DNA of 7,778 nucleotides from an uncultured Peptoniphilus sp. (GTDB lineage: Bacteria; Bacillota; Clostridia; Tissierellales; Peptoniphilaceae). Under the pieces are notes generated by a model, which had not been told where the DNA came from, ran no database searches, and worked only from the letters and a program-made list of their open reading frames with translations. Shown piece by piece: positions 6,565 to 7,778 of this stretch. A program made the position numbers and the translations under genes. The stretch covers positions 1-7,778 of the forward strand of contig CAMYEJ010000065.1 of the NCBI GenBank assembly GCA_947254665.1, read 5' to 3'. Numbering within the stretch: the first letter of the stretch is position 1; the number at the start of each line of letters is the position of its first letter.

Positions 6565-7533
6565 ATGTCAGTTATTGATGAATTAAAATCACAACTTAAA
6601 GGAAAGGGCGCTAAAATTGTCCTACCTGAAGGAGAAGATGAAAGAGTACTAGGAGCAGCTAACAGCCTAGTAAAAGAAGGAATTGTTGAACCAATAGTAC
6701 TTGGTAAGAGAGCAGAAGTTGAAAAGACATCTAAAGAATTAGGCATTGACCTAAGCGCTTTTAATTTTATAGACCCAGAAGAATCTATTACAGACGAAAT
6801 GGTAGCTTCTCTAGTTGAAAGAAGAAAAGGTAAATTAACAGAAGAAGAAGCAAGAGAAACTCTAAAGAATCCAAACTATTTCGGAACTATGATGATCTAC
6901 ATGGAAAAGGCAGACGGAATGGTAAGTGGAGCAGTGCATACCACAGGAGATACTGTAAGACCAGCTCTTCAAATCATAAAGACCAAGGAAGGATTCAAGA
7001 GAGTATCTGGAGCATTCTTAATGCTTAGAGGTAATGAAAAATATCTATTCGCTGATTGCGCAATAAATATAGATATAGACTCTGAAGGACTTGCAGAAGT
7101 TGCAGAACTATCTGATAAAACTGCAAAACAATTCGGAATCGATGCTAAGATTGCTATGCTATCATTCTCAACCAAAGGTTCAGCTAAGGCAGAACAAGTT
7201 GACAAGGTTAGAATTGCAACAGAAATGGTAAAAGAAAATTATCCAGAAATCGTAATAGACGGAGAATTACAATTTGACGCAGCATTCGATCCAGTTACTG
7301 CTAAGAAGAAAGCACCTGATTCAAAAGTAGCAGGCCAAGCAAATGTATTTATCTTCCCATCACTTGAAGCAGGAAATATCGGATACAAAATGGCACAAAG
7401 ATTCGGTGGATTCAAGGCAGTAGGACCTATTCTACAAGGTTTAAATAAGCCGGTTAACGATTTATCCCGTGGATGCGTTGAAAAAGAAGTAGAAGATTTA
7501 GTAATCATAACAGCAGCCCAAGCATATCTATAA
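6565..7533 (+). CDS. pta: Phosphate acetyltransferase
   Basis: This 322-residue cytoplasmic enzyme interconverts acetyl-CoA plus phosphate with acetyl phosphate plus CoA, the step before acetate kinase in acetate fermentation. Its length is that of the short, single-domain Pta class without the N-terminal regulatory part found in E. coli. Family motifs run the whole length: LPEGEDERVL near the N-terminus, GMVSGAVHTTGDTVRPALQ (about 113-131), FADCAIN, the SFSTKGSAK loop, DGELQFDAAF, VFIFPSLEAGNIGYK, and NDLSRGC near the C-terminus with Ser301 and Arg302, the expected CoA/phosphate-binding pair. At the place of the aspartate described as catalytic base in the Methanosarcina enzyme (seven residues after the serine) this protein has Glu308. 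Phosphate butyryltransferase is a relative, but the overall motif set fits Pta better. The start at 6565 is fixed by AAGGAGGT at 6553-6560. No ackA adjoins, and no strong terminator follows. Confidence 0.95.
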   Translation: MSVIDELKSQLKGKGAKIVLPEGEDERVLGAANSLVKEGIVEPIVLGKRAEVEKTSKELGIDLSAFNFIDPEESITDEMVASLVERRKGKLTEEEARETLKNPNYFGTMMIYMEKADGMVSGAVHTTGDTVRPALQIIKTKEGFKRVSGAFLMLRGNEKYLFADCAINIDIDSEGLAEVAELSDKTAKQFGIDAKIAMLSFSTKGSAKAEQVDKVRIATEMVKENYPEIVIDGELQFDAAFDPVTAKKKAPDSKVAGQANVFIFPSLEAGNIGYKMAQRFGGFKAVGPILQGLNKPVNDLSRGCVEKEVEDLVIITAAQAYL

Positions 7534-7541
7534 AAAATTAT

Positions 7542-7570
7542 TTGAGTTTTTTATATATTTAATGTATAAT
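7542..7570 (+). promoter_or_regulatory. Strong promoter of rpsU
   Basis: TTGAGT (7542-7547) and a perfect TATAAT (7565-7570) are 17 bases apart. This is the best promoter in the window. Transcription should begin near 7576-7578, giving a leader of about 43 bases. It starts right after pta, so rpsU need not depend on readthrough from that gene. Confidence 0.8.
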
Positions 7571-7577
7571 AAACGAT

Positions 7578-7601
7578 GAAAAGCCGAAAGGCAACCTTTT
7601 C
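7578..7601 (+). promoter_or_regulatory. Hairpin in the rpsU leader
   Basis: GAAAA (7578-7582) pairs with TTTTC (7597-7601), and GCC (7583-7585) pairs with GGC (7590-7592) around the GNRA-type loop GAAA. A four-base bulge AACC (7593-7596) interrupts the right arm. The hairpin would form at the extreme 5' end of the rpsU mRNA and ends six bases before the ribosome binding site AGGAGGG (7608-7614). It may stabilise the message or allow control by S21, but it matches no leader class I can name. Confidence 0.45.
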
Positions 7602-7619
7602 TACGAGAGGAGGGAAACT

Positions 7620-7778
7620 ATGTCAGAAATAAGAGTTGGAGAAAATGAATCTCTAGATAACGCCCTTAAAAGATTTAAGAGACAATGTGCTACTAATGGA
7701 GTGCTAAAAGAAGTTAGAAAGAGAGAACATTACGAAAAACCAAGCGTAAGAAGAAAGAAAAAATCTGAAGAAGCGCGT
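7620..7778 (+). CDS. rpsU: Ribosomal protein bS21 (3' end cut by window)
   Basis: The first 53 residues of small-subunit ribosomal protein S21 are visible; the family is usually about 57-60 residues in Firmicutes, so only a few codons lie beyond the edge. The N-terminus reads [22 protein letters not shown], followed by [22 protein letters not shown], the family's typical strongly basic pattern. It binds near the 3' end of 16S rRNA and aids translation initiation. The ATG at 7620 has a strong Shine-Dalgarno sequence, AGGAGGG, five bases upstream. Its own promoter lies in the short gap after pta. Confidence 0.95.
   Translation, partial: MSEIRVGENESLDNALKRFKRQCATNGVLKEVRKREHYEKPSVRRKKKSEEAR

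Overview
The window is AT-rich DNA from a low-GC Gram-positive bacterium. It has strong AGGAGG-type ribosome binding sites, AGA/CTA/GGA-rich codon use, short intergenic gaps with Rho-independent terminators, and an S-layer homology (SLH) protein. The gene content and style fit an anaerobic Firmicute, perhaps a Tissierellia/Peptoniphilaceae member (Anaerococcus- or Peptoniphilus-like). That placement is an impression from sequence style, not a database match. All assignments come from motifs read by eye.

Layout, left to right. Positions 1-198 hold no convincing gene; they carry an inverted repeat and a good promoter for the first gene. Positions 199-2901 (+) encode a complete SERCA-type calcium P-type ATPase, closed by a strong terminator. 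Positions 3049-4635 (+) encode a half-size ABC exporter (membrane domain fused to ATPase domain). A near-perfect hairpin at about 4645-4680 serves as a shared terminator for this gene and for the convergent minus-strand pair. That pair, transcribed right to left, is a secreted three-SLH-domain surface protein (6414-5143) followed, with an 8-base overlap, by an O6-alkylguanine-DNA alkyltransferase (5150-4680). A divergent intergenic region (6415-6564) separates it from pta, phosphate acetyltransferase (6565-7533, +). The window ends inside rpsU, ribosomal protein S21 (7620 to beyond 7778, +), which has its own consensus-like promoter and a leader hairpin.

The genes do not form one pathway. The ATPase and the ABC exporter are separate membrane-transport units, each apparently with its own promoter. 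The surface protein and the DNA repair enzyme are a translationally coupled two-gene unit with no obvious shared function. Pta is a central fermentation enzyme making acetyl phosphate from acetyl-CoA, and its usual partner ackA is not in the window. rpsU is housekeeping.

I see no mobile element, CRISPR array, tRNA, rRNA or defence system, and I do not think the window contains a clearly undescribed system. The points most worth a second look are the Asp-to-Glu change at the expected catalytic base of Pta, the overlap of the SLH gene with ogt, the abrupt codon-use change inside the ATPase gene, the dyads at the ATPase and pta promoters, and the rpsU leader hairpin.
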